Below, in pieces: positions 25,978-34,071 of a stretch of 34,409 nt of DNA (the first letter of the stretch is position 1; each line of letters opens with the position of its first letter). Both the position numbers and the translations under genes were made by a program. The stretch is from Ignavibacteriota bacterium. Lineage in GTDB: Bacteria > Bacteroidota > Ignavibacteria > Tepidaquicellales > Tepidaquicellaceae. The notes under the pieces are model-generated. The model searched no databases, was not told the DNA's origin, and saw nothing but the letters and a program-made list of their open reading frames with translations. Location of the stretch: contig JAGQWH010000020.1 of NCBI GenBank assembly GCA_020437545.1, positions 1 through 34,409 on the forward strand, written 5' to 3'.

Positions 25978-26562
25978 TTAAGATGATGTTTTTATGGTGG
26001 CTTTGTCTTTTTCAAAAAAATATGAAACACCTGTTGCAACAGTGATCAGTGTTACAATTAACATTAATAAATAATTGGTTTCCGAAACTAAAAAATTACT
26101 TATAAGAGAAGAATATTCCGGACTGATATTAAAGGACAGCAGGCAGACCAGTATTACTATCAAAAAAATATAAGTCATCTGAATAAAAGTTTTTGTTTTG
26201 GCAATAAAAGATGTTTTCATTGTTTTTCCTTTATACTCCTGCATAGACCTTAACATCGTAATTACAATATCCCTGAACACTATAAGTATTACCATCCATA
26301 ATGGCATTATTCCAAGTATGAAAAAACCAATGAATGCTGATGAGGTAAGTATTTTGTCTGCCAGCGGATCAAGGAAGATGCCGACTTTACTGATTTCCCC
26401 GAATTTTCTTGCATGCCATCCGTCATACCAGTCTGTGAAAACCGCAACAAAAAAAACAAAGAGTGATATTTTTTTATATAACAGATTTTCCGAAAGGAAT
26501 AAAAAAAGAAATACCGGAGAAAGAATAATTCTTAATAATGATAATTGATTCGGAAAAGACAT
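25978..26562 (-). CDS. pgsA: CDP-diacylglycerol--glycerol-3-phosphate 3-phosphatidyltransferase
   Basis: The 194-residue integral membrane enzyme carries the complete CDP-alcohol phosphotransferase motif, D-G-x2-A-R-x8-G-x3-D-x3-D, as DGWHARKF...G...DPLADK at about 45-71. Four to six hydrophobic helices follow. It makes phosphatidylglycerophosphate, the substrate of PgpA coded next. The ATG lies just after a GATTT-rich intergenic repeat. A phosphatidylserine or cardiolipin synthase of the same superfamily is a less likely reading, given the adjacent pgpA. Confidence 0.93.
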   Translation of the reverse strand: MSFPNQLSLLRIILSPVFLFLFLSENLLYKKISLFVFFVAVFTDWYDGWHARKFGEISKVGIFLDPLADKILTSSAFIGFFILGIMPLWMVILIVFRDIVITMLRSMQEYKGKTMKTSFIAKTKTFIQMTYIFLIVILVCLLSFNISPEYSSLISNFLVSETNYLLMLIVTLITVATGVSYFFEKDKATIKTSS

Positions 26563-26564
26563 TC

Positions 26565-26620
26565 TGCGATTTGGAAATTGGGATTTTTGATTTGGGATTT
26601 ATTTTTTTATCATTCCCAAA
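26565..26620. repeat. GATTT-rich intergenic element, copy 2
   Basis: Between pgsA and the thiolase, units like GATTTGG, GGGATTTTTGATTTGGGATTT run together and end in a weak hairpin (TTTGGGA 26591-26597 with TCCCAAA 26614-26620). It resembles the sequences at 7331-7371 and, inverted, 33657-33697. Confidence 0.55.
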
Positions 26621-26662
26621 ATATAAATAATTGATAATTTTTTAAACTTATGTAATAATAAT

Positions 26663-27868
26663 TTACACTCTCTCAATAATAGTTGCTATTCCCTGCCCTA
26701 CACCTATGCACATTGTAGCAAGTCCGGTTTTTTTATTTTGCTTTTCAAGTTCATTCAGCAGAGTAATAAGAATTCTTGAGCCGCTGCTTCCGAGGGGATG
26801 TCCCAGAGCAATAGCTCCTCCATTAATATTAATTATATCAGTGTTAAGTTTTAATTCATCAATACAAGCAAGACTCTGCGCAGCAAATGCTTCATTAAGC
26901 TCAATAAGTTCAATATCTTTTAATTCAAGACCGGCTCTTGATAATGCTTTCTTAGTTGCGGGTACAGGTCCGATTCCCATGCATGACGGATCAACCCCGG
27001 CAATAGCCGAAGAGACATATCTGGCTCTTGGTTTCAGATTATGCTTTTTTACAAAATCTTCTGAAGCAATCATTAAAAGACTTGCACCGTCATTTATGCC
27101 GCTGGAGTTTCCGGCTGTGACTGTTCCGCCTTCTCTGAAAGCAGGTTTGAGCTTTGAAAGTATTTCCATGGTTGTATCAAATCTTGGAAATTCATCGGTA
27201 TCAAATATTACTTTATCTTTCCTGTTAATGATCTCCACAGGAAAAATTTCATCCTTAAATTTTCCGGATTCTATGGCAGTTTTTGCTTTCATCTGTGAGT
27301 TGAATGCAAATTCATCCTGCGATTCTCTTGATATCTTATATTTTTCAGCAAGATTCTCGGCAGTTTCTCCCATTGAATAAGGGTAAAATAGTTTTTCAAG
27401 TTTTGGATTGGTAAAACGCCAGCCTATCGTTGTATCATACATTTCAGCATTTCGACCAAATGGCGCAGGATTCTTTCCTACAACAAAAGGAGCTCTTGTC
27501 ATTGATTCAGTACCTCCGGCGAGATAACAATCCCCTTCACCATTTCTTATACCTCTTACTCCGTCAACAAATGCCTGCATACCTGAAGCGCACAGCCTGT
27601 TGACAGTACTACCGCCCACAGACACAGGTAATCCGGCAAGCAGAACACTCATTCTTGCAACATTTCTGTTTTCTTCACCGGCGCCGTTTGCATTTCCAAG
27701 TATCACGTCTTCTATTTCATCATGAGAAATATTATTTCCGTCAAAATTTCTTTTTACGATTTCACTGATCAGCATAGCAGCCATGTCGTCAGGTCTTACA
27801 CTCTTTAATGCGCCTGTGTGCTTACCAACTGCCGTTCTGATTCCATCTACAATATAAACTTCTTTCAT
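26663..27868 (-). CDS. Thiolase family protein (acetyl-CoA C-acyltransferase)
   Basis: The 401-residue thiolase has all catalytic features: the acyl-carrying C93 in NRLCASGMQAF, NEAFAAQ, the histidine H357 in GGAIALGHPLGSSGSR, and the second cysteine C387 in MCIGVGQG. The EENRNVARMSVLLAGLP stretch is like that of the degradative 3-oxoadipyl-CoA/3-ketoacyl-CoA thiolases (PcaF/FadA type). Without neighbouring beta-oxidation or butyrate genes I cannot tell degradation from acetoacetyl-CoA synthesis. It stands in a minus-strand run after the unknown exported protein. Confidence 0.95.
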   Translation of the reverse strand: MKEVYIVDGIRTAVGKHTGALKSVRPDDMAAMLISEIVKRNFDGNNISHDEIEDVILGNANGAGEENRNVARMSVLLAGLPVSVGGSTVNRLCASGMQAFVDGVRGIRNGEGDCYLAGGTESMTRAPFVVGKNPAPFGRNAEMYDTTIGWRFTNPKLEKLFYPYSMGETAENLAEKYKISRESQDEFAFNSQMKAKTAIESGKFKDEIFPVEIINRKDKVIFDTDEFPRFDTTMEILSKLKPAFREGGTVTAGNSSGINDGASLLMIASEDFVKKHNLKPRARYVSSAIAGVDPSCMGIGPVPATKKALSRAGLELKDIELIELNEAFAAQSLACIDELKLNTDIININGGAIALGHPLGSSGSRILITLLNELEKQNKKTGLATMCIGVGQGIATIIERV

Positions 27869-27908
27869 TAATAATTATTTATTTTATAATTTTATTAAAA
27901 GATCTGCA

Positions 27909-28514
27909 TTACTTGCAATATCCTTTGTAATTTATCATATAATCGTAAATTACTTTTCTTGCATCTTCCCTCATATCAATATTAAGATCATCATTCAGAT
28001 ATACTTTATTTACCTGATTCCATGCTTTACAAAAGTCTGTATCCATGGCTTTCTGTGCTTTTACCAGTCTGTATATTAAATTAACTGTATAACTTTTGCT
28101 GTTACTTTGCTGAGCCATTTTCAGATACGGCAGAGCATAATCCGGATCCTGATAATTATCCATTGCGTGAAGATATCCAAGAACAAATGCTTCATCAGTG
28201 CTTGCTGAGATCATATCATCACTAATGACATAAGAATTATAAATTATCATTGTATATTCTCTCGCATTATTTTTCCCGTTAATGTCCCAGCCGAGAGCAT
28301 TTATGACTGCTGCTTTTATATCAACCGGATTATTAACATCATGTAAATAATTTGCAATTTCCCTGTTAATGGTTCCCAGTTGCTCAGCCTGCAATACAAT
28401 ATCCACATCTGTATATTTTTCATGAAACGGAGTTGATGTCAGAGGCGAATCCGCCAGTAAAACATTAGAAGAAAATAAAATAATTATGCAGATAAGAACT
28501 TTTATATCTTTCAT
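27909..28514 (-). CDS. Exported protein of unknown function
   Basis: I recognise no family. The 201-residue protein has a signal peptide (hydrophobic 5-20, cleavage near LLADS) and no lipobox, so it is probably periplasmic or secreted. The mature part is mostly helical and acidic-aromatic, with a helix-pair look (DEAFVLGYLHAMDNYQDPDYALPYLKMAQQ) that suggests TPR/Sel1-like repeats, but no canonical TPR can be assigned. Two cysteines (C162 region FCKAW and the penultimate C200 in GYCK) could form a disulfide. It lies 36 bases after the DUF3127 gene on the same strand, and 40 bases ahead of the thiolase. Confidence 0.7.
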   Translation of the reverse strand: MKDIKVLICIIILFSSNVLLADSPLTSTPFHEKYTDVDIVLQAEQLGTINREIANYLHDVNNPVDIKAAVINALGWDINGKNNAREYTMIIYNSYVISDDMISASTDEAFVLGYLHAMDNYQDPDYALPYLKMAQQSNSKSYTVNLIYRLVKAQKAMDTDFCKAWNQVNKVYLNDDLNIDMREDARKVIYDYMINYKGYCK

Positions 28515-28550
28515 TACTAGTAATAGATTATATTTAAAATTGGAAAAAGA

Positions 28551-28901
28551 TCAGAATGGATATTCCTCATCCGGAGAAGTTTCAGGAGGAGCTTCATCAT
28601 GTGTAATATTTTCCTGACCATCACCTGCAGCCTGTATCTTCCATGCAGCCAGACTTGTAAAATAGGTTTTCTCTCCCTGCTTGTTTGTCCAGGGTTTTCC
28701 TCTGAGGTCAAACTGCACATCCACAAAATCACCAATTTTAAATCCATCTATCGCATCACAGTTATTTTGGGTTAGTTCAAATTTTATGAACTGCGGATAT
28801 TGTGCATTTTCGGCATACTCCACAACGAATTCCCTTTTTTTAAATGTGTCGGTAATTTGTTTAGCTTCAAAAATCTCAACTAATTTGCCTTTAATATTCA
28901 T
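28551..28901 (-). CDS. DUF3127 OB-fold-like protein with SSB-like C-terminal tip
   Basis: The 116-residue protein matches the DUF3127 family found mainly in Bacteroidetes and relatives: MNIKGKLVEIFEAKQITDTF, KKREFVVEYAE, IKFELTQNNCDAIDGFKIGD and DVQFDLRGKPWTN then KTYFTSLAAWKI. The pattern of short strands is that of an OB fold. The family is of unknown function; a nucleic-acid role has been suggested from the fold. The last residues are acidic and end DEEYPF, close to the SSB tip DDDIPF that recruits DNA-repair partners. The linker before it is Pro/Glu/Thr-rich (APPETSPDEE), again like SSB. It is the first gene of a minus-strand run. Confidence 0.85.
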   Translation of the reverse strand: MNIKGKLVEIFEAKQITDTFKKREFVVEYAENAQYPQFIKFELTQNNCDAIDGFKIGDFVDVQFDLRGKPWTNKQGEKTYFTSLAAWKIQAAGDGQENITHDEAPPETSPDEEYPF

Positions 28902-29118
28902 TTTATGATTTTAATTTAAATTTTCTAAAATTAATCTTATCATTAGAAATTAACAATTCATTATCTTTTAATATTTTTTGCCAATCTGAAACCTACATAA
29001 GTCATTATTTTAATTTTATTATGTGGTTCTTTTAAAATATTTTTGTATGTATCAATATAAAATACATTTAAATCGACAAATTTTAAAATTAAATTAAACA
29101 AACAAAAGGAGTTATCTC

Positions 29119-29679
29119 ATGATGAATGCAGCTCATCTTCACCTGGTACTAAATCATTTCCCTGTCATAGGTTCAGCAATTGCAATATTTGTATTAATAA
29201 TAGGAATACTCAAAAAAAGTGATGATATTAAAAAAACGGGAGCAATGATAATCGTTCTAACTGCACTGATCACAATCCCCGTATATCTTTCAGGCGAAGA
29301 TGCCCAGGCTAAGATAGAAGGTAATTATGATGACGTGGATGAAGAATTCGTAGAGCCTCATGAGGATTTTGCTTTGTACAGTTTTATTGCAATGGATATT
29401 GCCGGTCTGTTTGCTCTTGGTTCCCTCCTCATGTACAGGAAACAGAAAGCTCTTCCAAATTCAGTTACATATTTATTATTGATAGTATTATTAATAGTAA
29501 ACGGAATGATGGCATATACTGCAAATCTCGGAGGTAAGATCCATCATCCTGAAATTCGCGAAGATAAACTCCCCTGGGAATCAGGCACCGGTTCGGTAAC
29601 AAATGAAAATAAGTCAGGCAATTATATTGATGATGGTGATAAGGATGAATCTGATTCTGAATCAGAAGATGACGATTAG
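29119..29679 (+). CDS. Four-helix membrane protein with conserved histidines and acidic tail (DUF2231-like)
   Basis: The 186-residue protein has four membrane helices (about 14-31, 40-57, 86-105 and 115-136). The first helix starts HLHLVLNHFPVIG (H6, H8, H13) and the last is followed by NLGGKIHHPEI (H142, H143); the pattern recalls DUF2231-type membrane proteins, which have been suspected of binding haem. H81 is a further candidate ligand. The last 16 residues are almost all Asp, Glu and Ser. An AGGAG at 29107-29111 precedes two consecutive ATGs (29119, 29122), so the start is one or the other. It is transcribed alone; function unknown. Confidence 0.85.
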   Translation: MMNAAHLHLVLNHFPVIGSAIAIFVLIIGILKKSDDIKKTGAMIIVLTALITIPVYLSGEDAQAKIEGNYDDVDEEFVEPHEDFALYSFIAMDIAGLFALGSLLMYRKQKALPNSVTYLLLIVLLIVNGMMAYTANLGGKIHHPEIREDKLPWESGTGSVTNENKSGNYIDDGDKDESDSESEDDD

Positions 29680-29712
29680 AAATATCTAAAATAAAACAAT
29701 ATTTTATTTTAT

Positions 29713-30690
29713 CTAAAGTTTATCCAATACCGACTGCATATCTTCCGGTAATTCTGATTCGAAAAGCATTTCTTTTTTGGACACCGGATGTATAAATCCC
29801 AGCAATCTTGCATGAAGAGCTTGTCTCGGCATTAATTCAAGCAGATTCTTTGTCTGTGCTTTAATGTTAGATGTAAGATTAACCGAATGCGGATCTCGGC
29901 CTCCATAAGTTTCGTCTCCGAAAACGGGATGTCCTTTATGAGCCATATGAACTCTTATCTGATGTGTCCTGCCGGTTTGCAAATTCAGTTTTATTAATGA
30001 AAGGAATTCAAACTCTTTTAAGACTTCATATTTTGTAATTGCGATTTTTCCATTTTCATCATTATCTTTTAATACAGCAACTTTTTTTCTGTCCCGTTTA
30101 TCCCGGCCAAGTCTGTTGGTAATTTCTCCTTTTTTAGATTTTAGCTTTCCCCAGATAACAGCATTATATTCTCTTTGAATAGTGTGATGAAAAAACTGCT
30201 CGGACAATTTTCTGTGAGTGACTTCATCTTTAGCAATTACAATAAGTCCTGAAGTATCCTTGTCAAGCCGGTGAACTATACCTGCTCTTTCAAAACCATT
30301 AAGACTGGAAAGAGAATCTTTTTTTTGTTCCGAGTAATACATAATTGCATTAACCAGAGTACCACTGTAATTTTTATAAGCCGGATGAACAACCATTCCG
30401 GGAGGTTTGTTTATAATCATCAGATAATCATCTTCAAATACGATATCAAGAGGAATATTTTCAGCAACAACTTCCTGTTTATCAGGATAGTCTAACTCGA
30501 TCTCAATTTCATCACCCGGCTTTACAAGATAATTTGATTTGACCAGATCTCCATTAACGCTGACATATCCGAGATCAATTGCTTTCTGAACCTTTGTTCT
30601 TGATGCATTTTCTATAAAATTTGCTATGTATTTGTCGATTCTTTGCTTAGTCAGTATTTGAGGGACCAGAAATGTGTAATTTTTTTCCAT
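29713..30690 (-). CDS. RluA-family (RluD-like) 23S rRNA pseudouridine synthase
   Basis: I choose the ATG at 30690 (325 residues); a GTG at 30756 would add 22 residues coded wholly within an inverted repeat. The protein has an S4 RNA-binding domain (about 12-65, QRIDKYIANFIENASRTKVQ then GYVSVNG), and the catalytic motif GIVHRLDKDTSGL with the aspartate at 143. TGRTHQIRVHMAHKGHPVFGDETYGG completes the RluA family signature near the C-terminus. It isomerises uridines in 23S rRNA; RluD sites (1911/1915/1917) are the likeliest given the S4 domain. The gene is divergent from mltD. Confidence 0.93.
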   Translation of the reverse strand: MEKNYTFLVPQILTKQRIDKYIANFIENASRTKVQKAIDLGYVSVNGDLVKSNYLVKPGDEIEIELDYPDKQEVVAENIPLDIVFEDDYLMIINKPPGMVVHPAYKNYSGTLVNAIMYYSEQKKDSLSSLNGFERAGIVHRLDKDTSGLIVIAKDEVTHRKLSEQFFHHTIQREYNAVIWGKLKSKKGEITNRLGRDKRDRKKVAVLKDNDENGKIAITKYEVLKEFEFLSLIKLNLQTGRTHQIRVHMAHKGHPVFGDETYGGRDPHSVNLTSNIKAQTKNLLELMPRQALHARLLGFIHPVSKKEMLFESELPEDMQSVLDKL

Positions 30691-30697
30691 AGGACTT

Positions 30698-30760
30698 AAG
30701 TGTGGCACATTTGAATTTTCTCGCTTGTTACGCTGTTCAAAATAAAAATGTGCCACACTT
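30698..30760. repeat. Perfect 15-bp inverted repeat upstream of the pseudouridine synthase gene
   Basis: AAGTGTGGCACATTT (30698-30712) and AAATGTGCCACACTT (30746-30760) are perfect inverse complements separated by 33 bases; within the loop TTTGAA (30710-30715) and TTCAAA (30736-30741) can also pair. There is no T-run on either side. In the transcript the stem would end seven bases before the ATG at 30690. Confidence 0.9.
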
Positions 30761-30872
30761 CATTGTTTACTGTAATTTAAATAAACTTTTTTTATTTTAA
30801 ACGTACCTAAGATATAACTTTACTAAGTAACAATTAAGTTATTTATTTTTATGAAATATAAATAAACGAATT

Positions 30873-33470
30873 ATGAAAATTAAATTATTTAAAAATGTAT
30901 CTTTCTTAAATAATAAGAGAAAAACCTTATCTCTTATTATTTTTTCTTTTGTATTAATTTCATTCTCACAATTCATGTCAGGGTGTAGTGGTTCAGACGA
31001 AGTAGAGCTAACACAGAGGGATAAGGATTCTATCGCTACTTATACGATCTTACAAAAATCATTTTCAGCATACAGTAATGCTTTAAAGCATAATCAAAAA
31101 TCCGAAAACGAAAAAGCCCGTGAATCGTTTGAAAATGCTTTAAAGTATCTGGATGAAATAGATGATCAAATGATCAGCAGCGGTGAGAATTATTTCTGGA
31201 AGCAGGACTACAATGAACTGGCAAGAAGCATTGTTGAAGATTATCTTATTACACAGCCTGAGGTAAGTCAAAACAGCCGTGTTTTTGTTTTTGCCTCACG
31301 TATACCTGTCAATTATGAAAGAGTCGAAGAAGTTATAAAAGAAACAGGGATTGAACCTCTTCCTGACGGAAGTGATGTACCGCTTGTAATGAATTCTGCA
31401 GTGGAGCAATACATAGAGTTTTTTTCAAATACTGAAAGAGGAAGAAGCTTTATCGATAAGACTCTGTATCGTTCCGGGAAATATTTTCCTTTAATGAGAA
31501 AGATACTCAAATTAAATAACGCTCCCGAAGAACTGATTTATTTATCCGTTCAGGAATCCGGACTTAATCCCACTATAGTTTCAAGAGCAGGTGCTGTCGG
31601 TTTATGGCAGTTCATGCCTGCTACAGGAAACTCCTACGGACTATATCAGGATGGTTATCGTGATGACAGAAGAGATTTTGAAAAATCAACTGATGCAGCT
31701 GCACATCTTTTAAAAGATCTTTACAGATCTTTTGACGACTGGTATCTTGCTTTCTCAGGTTATAATGCCGGTCCGGGAAGGGTCAGAAGCGCTATCCGTA
31801 AAAGCGGATCAAAGGATTTCTGGAGTTTAAGAGGATATCTGCCGGGAGAGACAAAGAACTATGTTCCTTCCATTATTGCATTATCATATATTTTCAGAGA
31901 TCCGGAAGCTTATGGTTTTAAAGATATAGAATACGGTACTCCCATCTCTTATGACAGGGTAAATATAGAATCAAATATTACACTTCAGGAAGTAGCATAT
32001 CTCAGTGAAACGGATATTGAAACTATAAGAGATCTTAATCCGGAAATTATGAATGATGAGATCCCTTTATATGAAACACCGTATCAGTTAAGGATCCCTC
32101 ATGAGAAATATAAAGTATTTGCTGCAAATTATGAAAAGGCAACTGATATTGATAAAAGCAGCAGCTTCAAACCTGAATACGCCGGTACAGAAGTTACAGG
32201 ATATACAAGTACAACCGGTTTAACATATTACAAAGTCGAGAATTATGATCCGGGTGATCTGAAGAGCATAGGAAGTACTTCAGGAAGAAAACTTGTATCG
32301 CATGAATGTAAAAGGAAACAACCACTGGAAGCAATTGCAGTTTATTTTGATGTGAGACCAACCGATATCAGGATATGGAATAATCTCTCATATGGATCAT
32401 TACTGAAGAATAAACAAAAACTTAATATTTATTTAACTGAACAGCGGTATAAAAAACTCTATGGTGAAAACAATTCAAATCTTGAAGAAAATTCCGCTAA
32501 TGAGAACTTATCAGTTAATGATATTTCAGTTGGTAAAGTAAATAATTCTAAAATCGGAATTAACCCTTACCCGGTAGAAACCATAAGTATTGAAAAAACT
32601 GAAGAAATAAAAACCAAAGAGACACTTAACAAAAACGGGACTGAAAGCAGCATTACAAAAACTGAAGAAATTACAACAGAAGTTACAGACTCACAGACTT
32701 CTGATAATTCAGATAACAGCAGCGGGACAGAAACATTTACATTTAAAGATTCCGAAACAACAACGGATAATTCGTCAGAAGAAACTTTTGCTGAAGTCAA
32801 TAAATCACAGGAAACTACGGAGACAAATAATACTGAATACTATTCTGAAACAGATTCTGATACCGATTCTGAAACCGAATATGAATATGTAGAGGTAGAG
32901 CAAAATAAGACAGAGGAAGTAGCAGAAGTTAAAAAAGTAAACTATAACAATTCTGAAGTCTCAACTTATACTGTTTCCGGCGGTGACAATCTGTCATTGA
33001 TTGCCGGAAAATTCAATGTTAATGTAAGCGATCTTATAGAATGGAATGATCTGCAGTCTGATAAATTACTTGTAGGGCAAAAGCTGAAAGTTAAAAATTC
33101 CGGAACGGCAACATCGATACATGTTGTCAGTTCAGGAGAAAATCTTTCCTCAATAGCTGATAATTATGGAATGCCATTATCACAGCTAATGGAAATAAAT
33201 AATCTGAGTGATGATAAAATACTTATAGGTCAGAGATTAAAAGTTTACGGAAGTTCTTCAAACACTTCATCATCAGTAAGCAATTCATCGAAAAAAAAGT
33301 ATACTGTAAGTAAAGGTGAGACACTTGCGCTCATAGCAGAGAAAAATAATCTTTCGGTATCAGAAATTATGAAATGGAATAATTTAAAATCCGATAAAAT
33401 ATTAGTTGGGCAGGTATTAAAGTTATATGATGACGGAAGCAATAAAAAAGTTAGACGAAAGAAAAAATAA
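30873..33470 (+). CDS. MltD-like membrane-bound lytic murein transglycosylase with LysM domains
   Basis: This 865-residue lipoprotein has a lipobox FMSGC (C38) and a Slt-type catalytic domain at about 215-345: LIYLSVQESGLNP with the catalytic glutamate E228, AVGLWQFMPATG and YLAFSGYNAGPGRV. It cleaves peptidoglycan glycan strands to 1,6-anhydro products. Three clear LysM repeats close the protein (about 698-741, 748-791 and 808-851), with a degenerate one near 473-520. A linker of about 140 residues (555-690) is rich in Ser, Thr and Glu. It ends KVRRKKK, a basic tail. The 865 residues are much longer than E. coli MltD (about 450), mostly because of the linker and the extra LysM copies. The ATG has no Shine-Dalgarno site. 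Confidence 0.94.
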   Translation: MKIKLFKNVSFLNNKRKTLSLIIFSFVLISFSQFMSGCSGSDEVELTQRDKDSIATYTILQKSFSAYSNALKHNQKSENEKARESFENALKYLDEIDDQMISSGENYFWKQDYNELARSIVEDYLITQPEVSQNSRVFVFASRIPVNYERVEEVIKETGIEPLPDGSDVPLVMNSAVEQYIEFFSNTERGRSFIDKTLYRSGKYFPLMRKILKLNNAPEELIYLSVQESGLNPTIVSRAGAVGLWQFMPATGNSYGLYQDGYRDDRRDFEKSTDAAAHLLKDLYRSFDDWYLAFSGYNAGPGRVRSAIRKSGSKDFWSLRGYLPGETKNYVPSIIALSYIFRDPEAYGFKDIEYGTPISYDRVNIESNITLQEVAYLSETDIETIRDLNPEIMNDEIPLYETPYQLRIPHEKYKVFAANYEKATDIDKSSSFKPEYAGTEVTGYTSTTGLTYYKVENYDPGDLKSIGSTSGRKLVSHECKRKQPLEAIAVYFDVRPTDIRIWNNLSYGSLLKNKQKLNIYLTEQRYKKLYGENNSNLEENSANENLSVNDISVGKVNNSKIGINPYPVETISIEKTEEIKTKETLNKNGTESSITKTEEITTEVTDSQTSDNSDNSSGTETFTFKDSETTTDNSSEETFAEVNKSQETTETNNTEYYSETDSDTDSETEYEYVEVEQNKTEEVAEVKKVNYNNSEVSTYTVSGGDNLSLIAGKFNVNVSDLIEWNDLQSDKLLVGQKLKVKNSGTATSIHVVSSGENLSSIADNYGMPLSQLMEINNLSDDKILIGQRLKVYGSSSNTSSSVSNSSKKKYTVSKGETLALIAEKNNLSVSEIMKWNNLKSDKILVGQVLKLYDDGSNKKVRRKKK

Positions 33471-33478
33471 AAAAAGAA

Positions 33479-33509
33479 TTGAAAGAAAAATTTTTTAAGA
33501 GTATATTGC
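33479..33509 (+). promoter_or_regulatory. Candidate promoter of tRNA-Thr
   Basis: TTG at 33479-33481 and TATATTGC ending at 33509 repeat the layout before tRNA-Arg: TTGAAAGA, then a T-run with TTTTTTAA, and the TTG of TTGC ending 30 bases from the first T in both. The tRNA begins 16 bases downstream. The site overlaps the region just after the mltD stop. Confidence 0.5.
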
Positions 33510-33524
33510 GTATCTAAAAAATCT

Positions 33525-33597
33525 GCTGGCATAGCTCAATTGGTAGAGCAGCTGATTTGTAATCAGCAGGTTGGGGGTTCAAGTCCCTCTGCCAGCT
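33525..33597 (+). tRNA. tRNA-Thr, anticodon TGT
   Basis: A 73-nt cloverleaf. The acceptor stem is GCTGGCA (33525-33531) with TGCCAGC (33590-33596); the D stem GCTC/GAGC; the anticodon stem GCTGA/TCAGC, with loop TTTGTAA giving anticodon TGT at 33558-33560. The T arm contains GGTTCAAGTCC. The discriminator is T33597 and no CCA is encoded. A terminator begins 4 bases later, so it is transcribed alone or as the end of the mltD message. Confidence 0.97.
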
Positions 33598-33600
33598 CAG

Positions 33601-33640
33601 AAAGCCCTGATAATATTGATTATTATCAGGGCTTTTCTTT
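33601..33640 (+). terminator. Terminator of tRNA-Thr
   Basis: AAAGCCCTGATAAT (33601-33614) pairs perfectly with ATTATCAGGGCTTT (33622-33635) around a 7-base loop, followed by TCTTT. A strong 14-bp stem. Confidence 0.92.
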
Positions 33641-33656
33641 ATTAAACCTTTCATTT

Positions 33657-33697
33657 TGTGAAATCCCAAATCCGAAATTCAAATTCCCAAATCCATA
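33657..33697. repeat. GATTT-rich intergenic element, copy 3 (inverted)
   Basis: AAATCCCAAATCC, AAATTCAAATTCCC and AAATCC units follow one another; read on the minus strand they are the GGATTTGGGATTTT type of the element seen at 26565-26620 and 7331-7371. Not coding. Confidence 0.5.
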
Positions 33698-34071
33698 GGT
33701 CGATGACTTAAACAAACTCAATTGAATTCGAGACGTTGGCGTTTTAAAAAGTTTTGTGTATCCGATCTTTAAAGTTTAAAACACTCGTTATGCAAATTTT
33801 TTGGCCACAACAACAAAACCCCTGACTTGATCCGAACCCGGTTAATAAATAAACCTGACTAATAACTTCCCTCCGGCGAAGTCTCACGTATTTCGGACTC
33901 CAGCAAAAAAACATTTTATTACTTATCTCTTCCTTTCTATCCTTAAAAAAAATTTAAAGGAAAAGACATAAATTAGGTTTCAAATTTACGGAACATTTTT
34001 TGCAAACCGAAGTAGAACATCTTCAAAGCAAGCATCTGAAAATGAAAAATATGGAAACCCGATTAGAATAT
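33698..34071. other. Intergenic stretch without a recognised gene
   Basis: No convincing gene, RNA or known element is visible between the repeat after tRNA-Thr and the 21-bp minisatellite. The one structure I see is a small inverted repeat, GTTTTAAA (33741-33748) with TTTAAAAC (33775-33782). Base composition around 33790-33900 is richer in G and C than most intergenic sequence here, so it may be the remnant of a lost gene, but no frame resembles a known protein. Confidence 0.6.

Noticed and set aside
29688-29710. Terminator between the acidic-tail protein and the pseudouridine synthase genes
   Set aside because: The AAAATAAAA/TTTTATTTT stem has no G-C pairs and is expected by chance in this AT-rich gap.
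30691-30756. GTG start of the pseudouridine synthase at 30756
   Set aside because: The 22 extra residues are coded by the inverted repeat, have no family counterpart, and the S4 domain begins properly after the ATG at 30690.
33736-33800. Integron attC site (GTTGGC and GTTATGC)
   Set aside because: The two core-like sequences are in the same direction rather than inverted, and there is no integrase or cassette.
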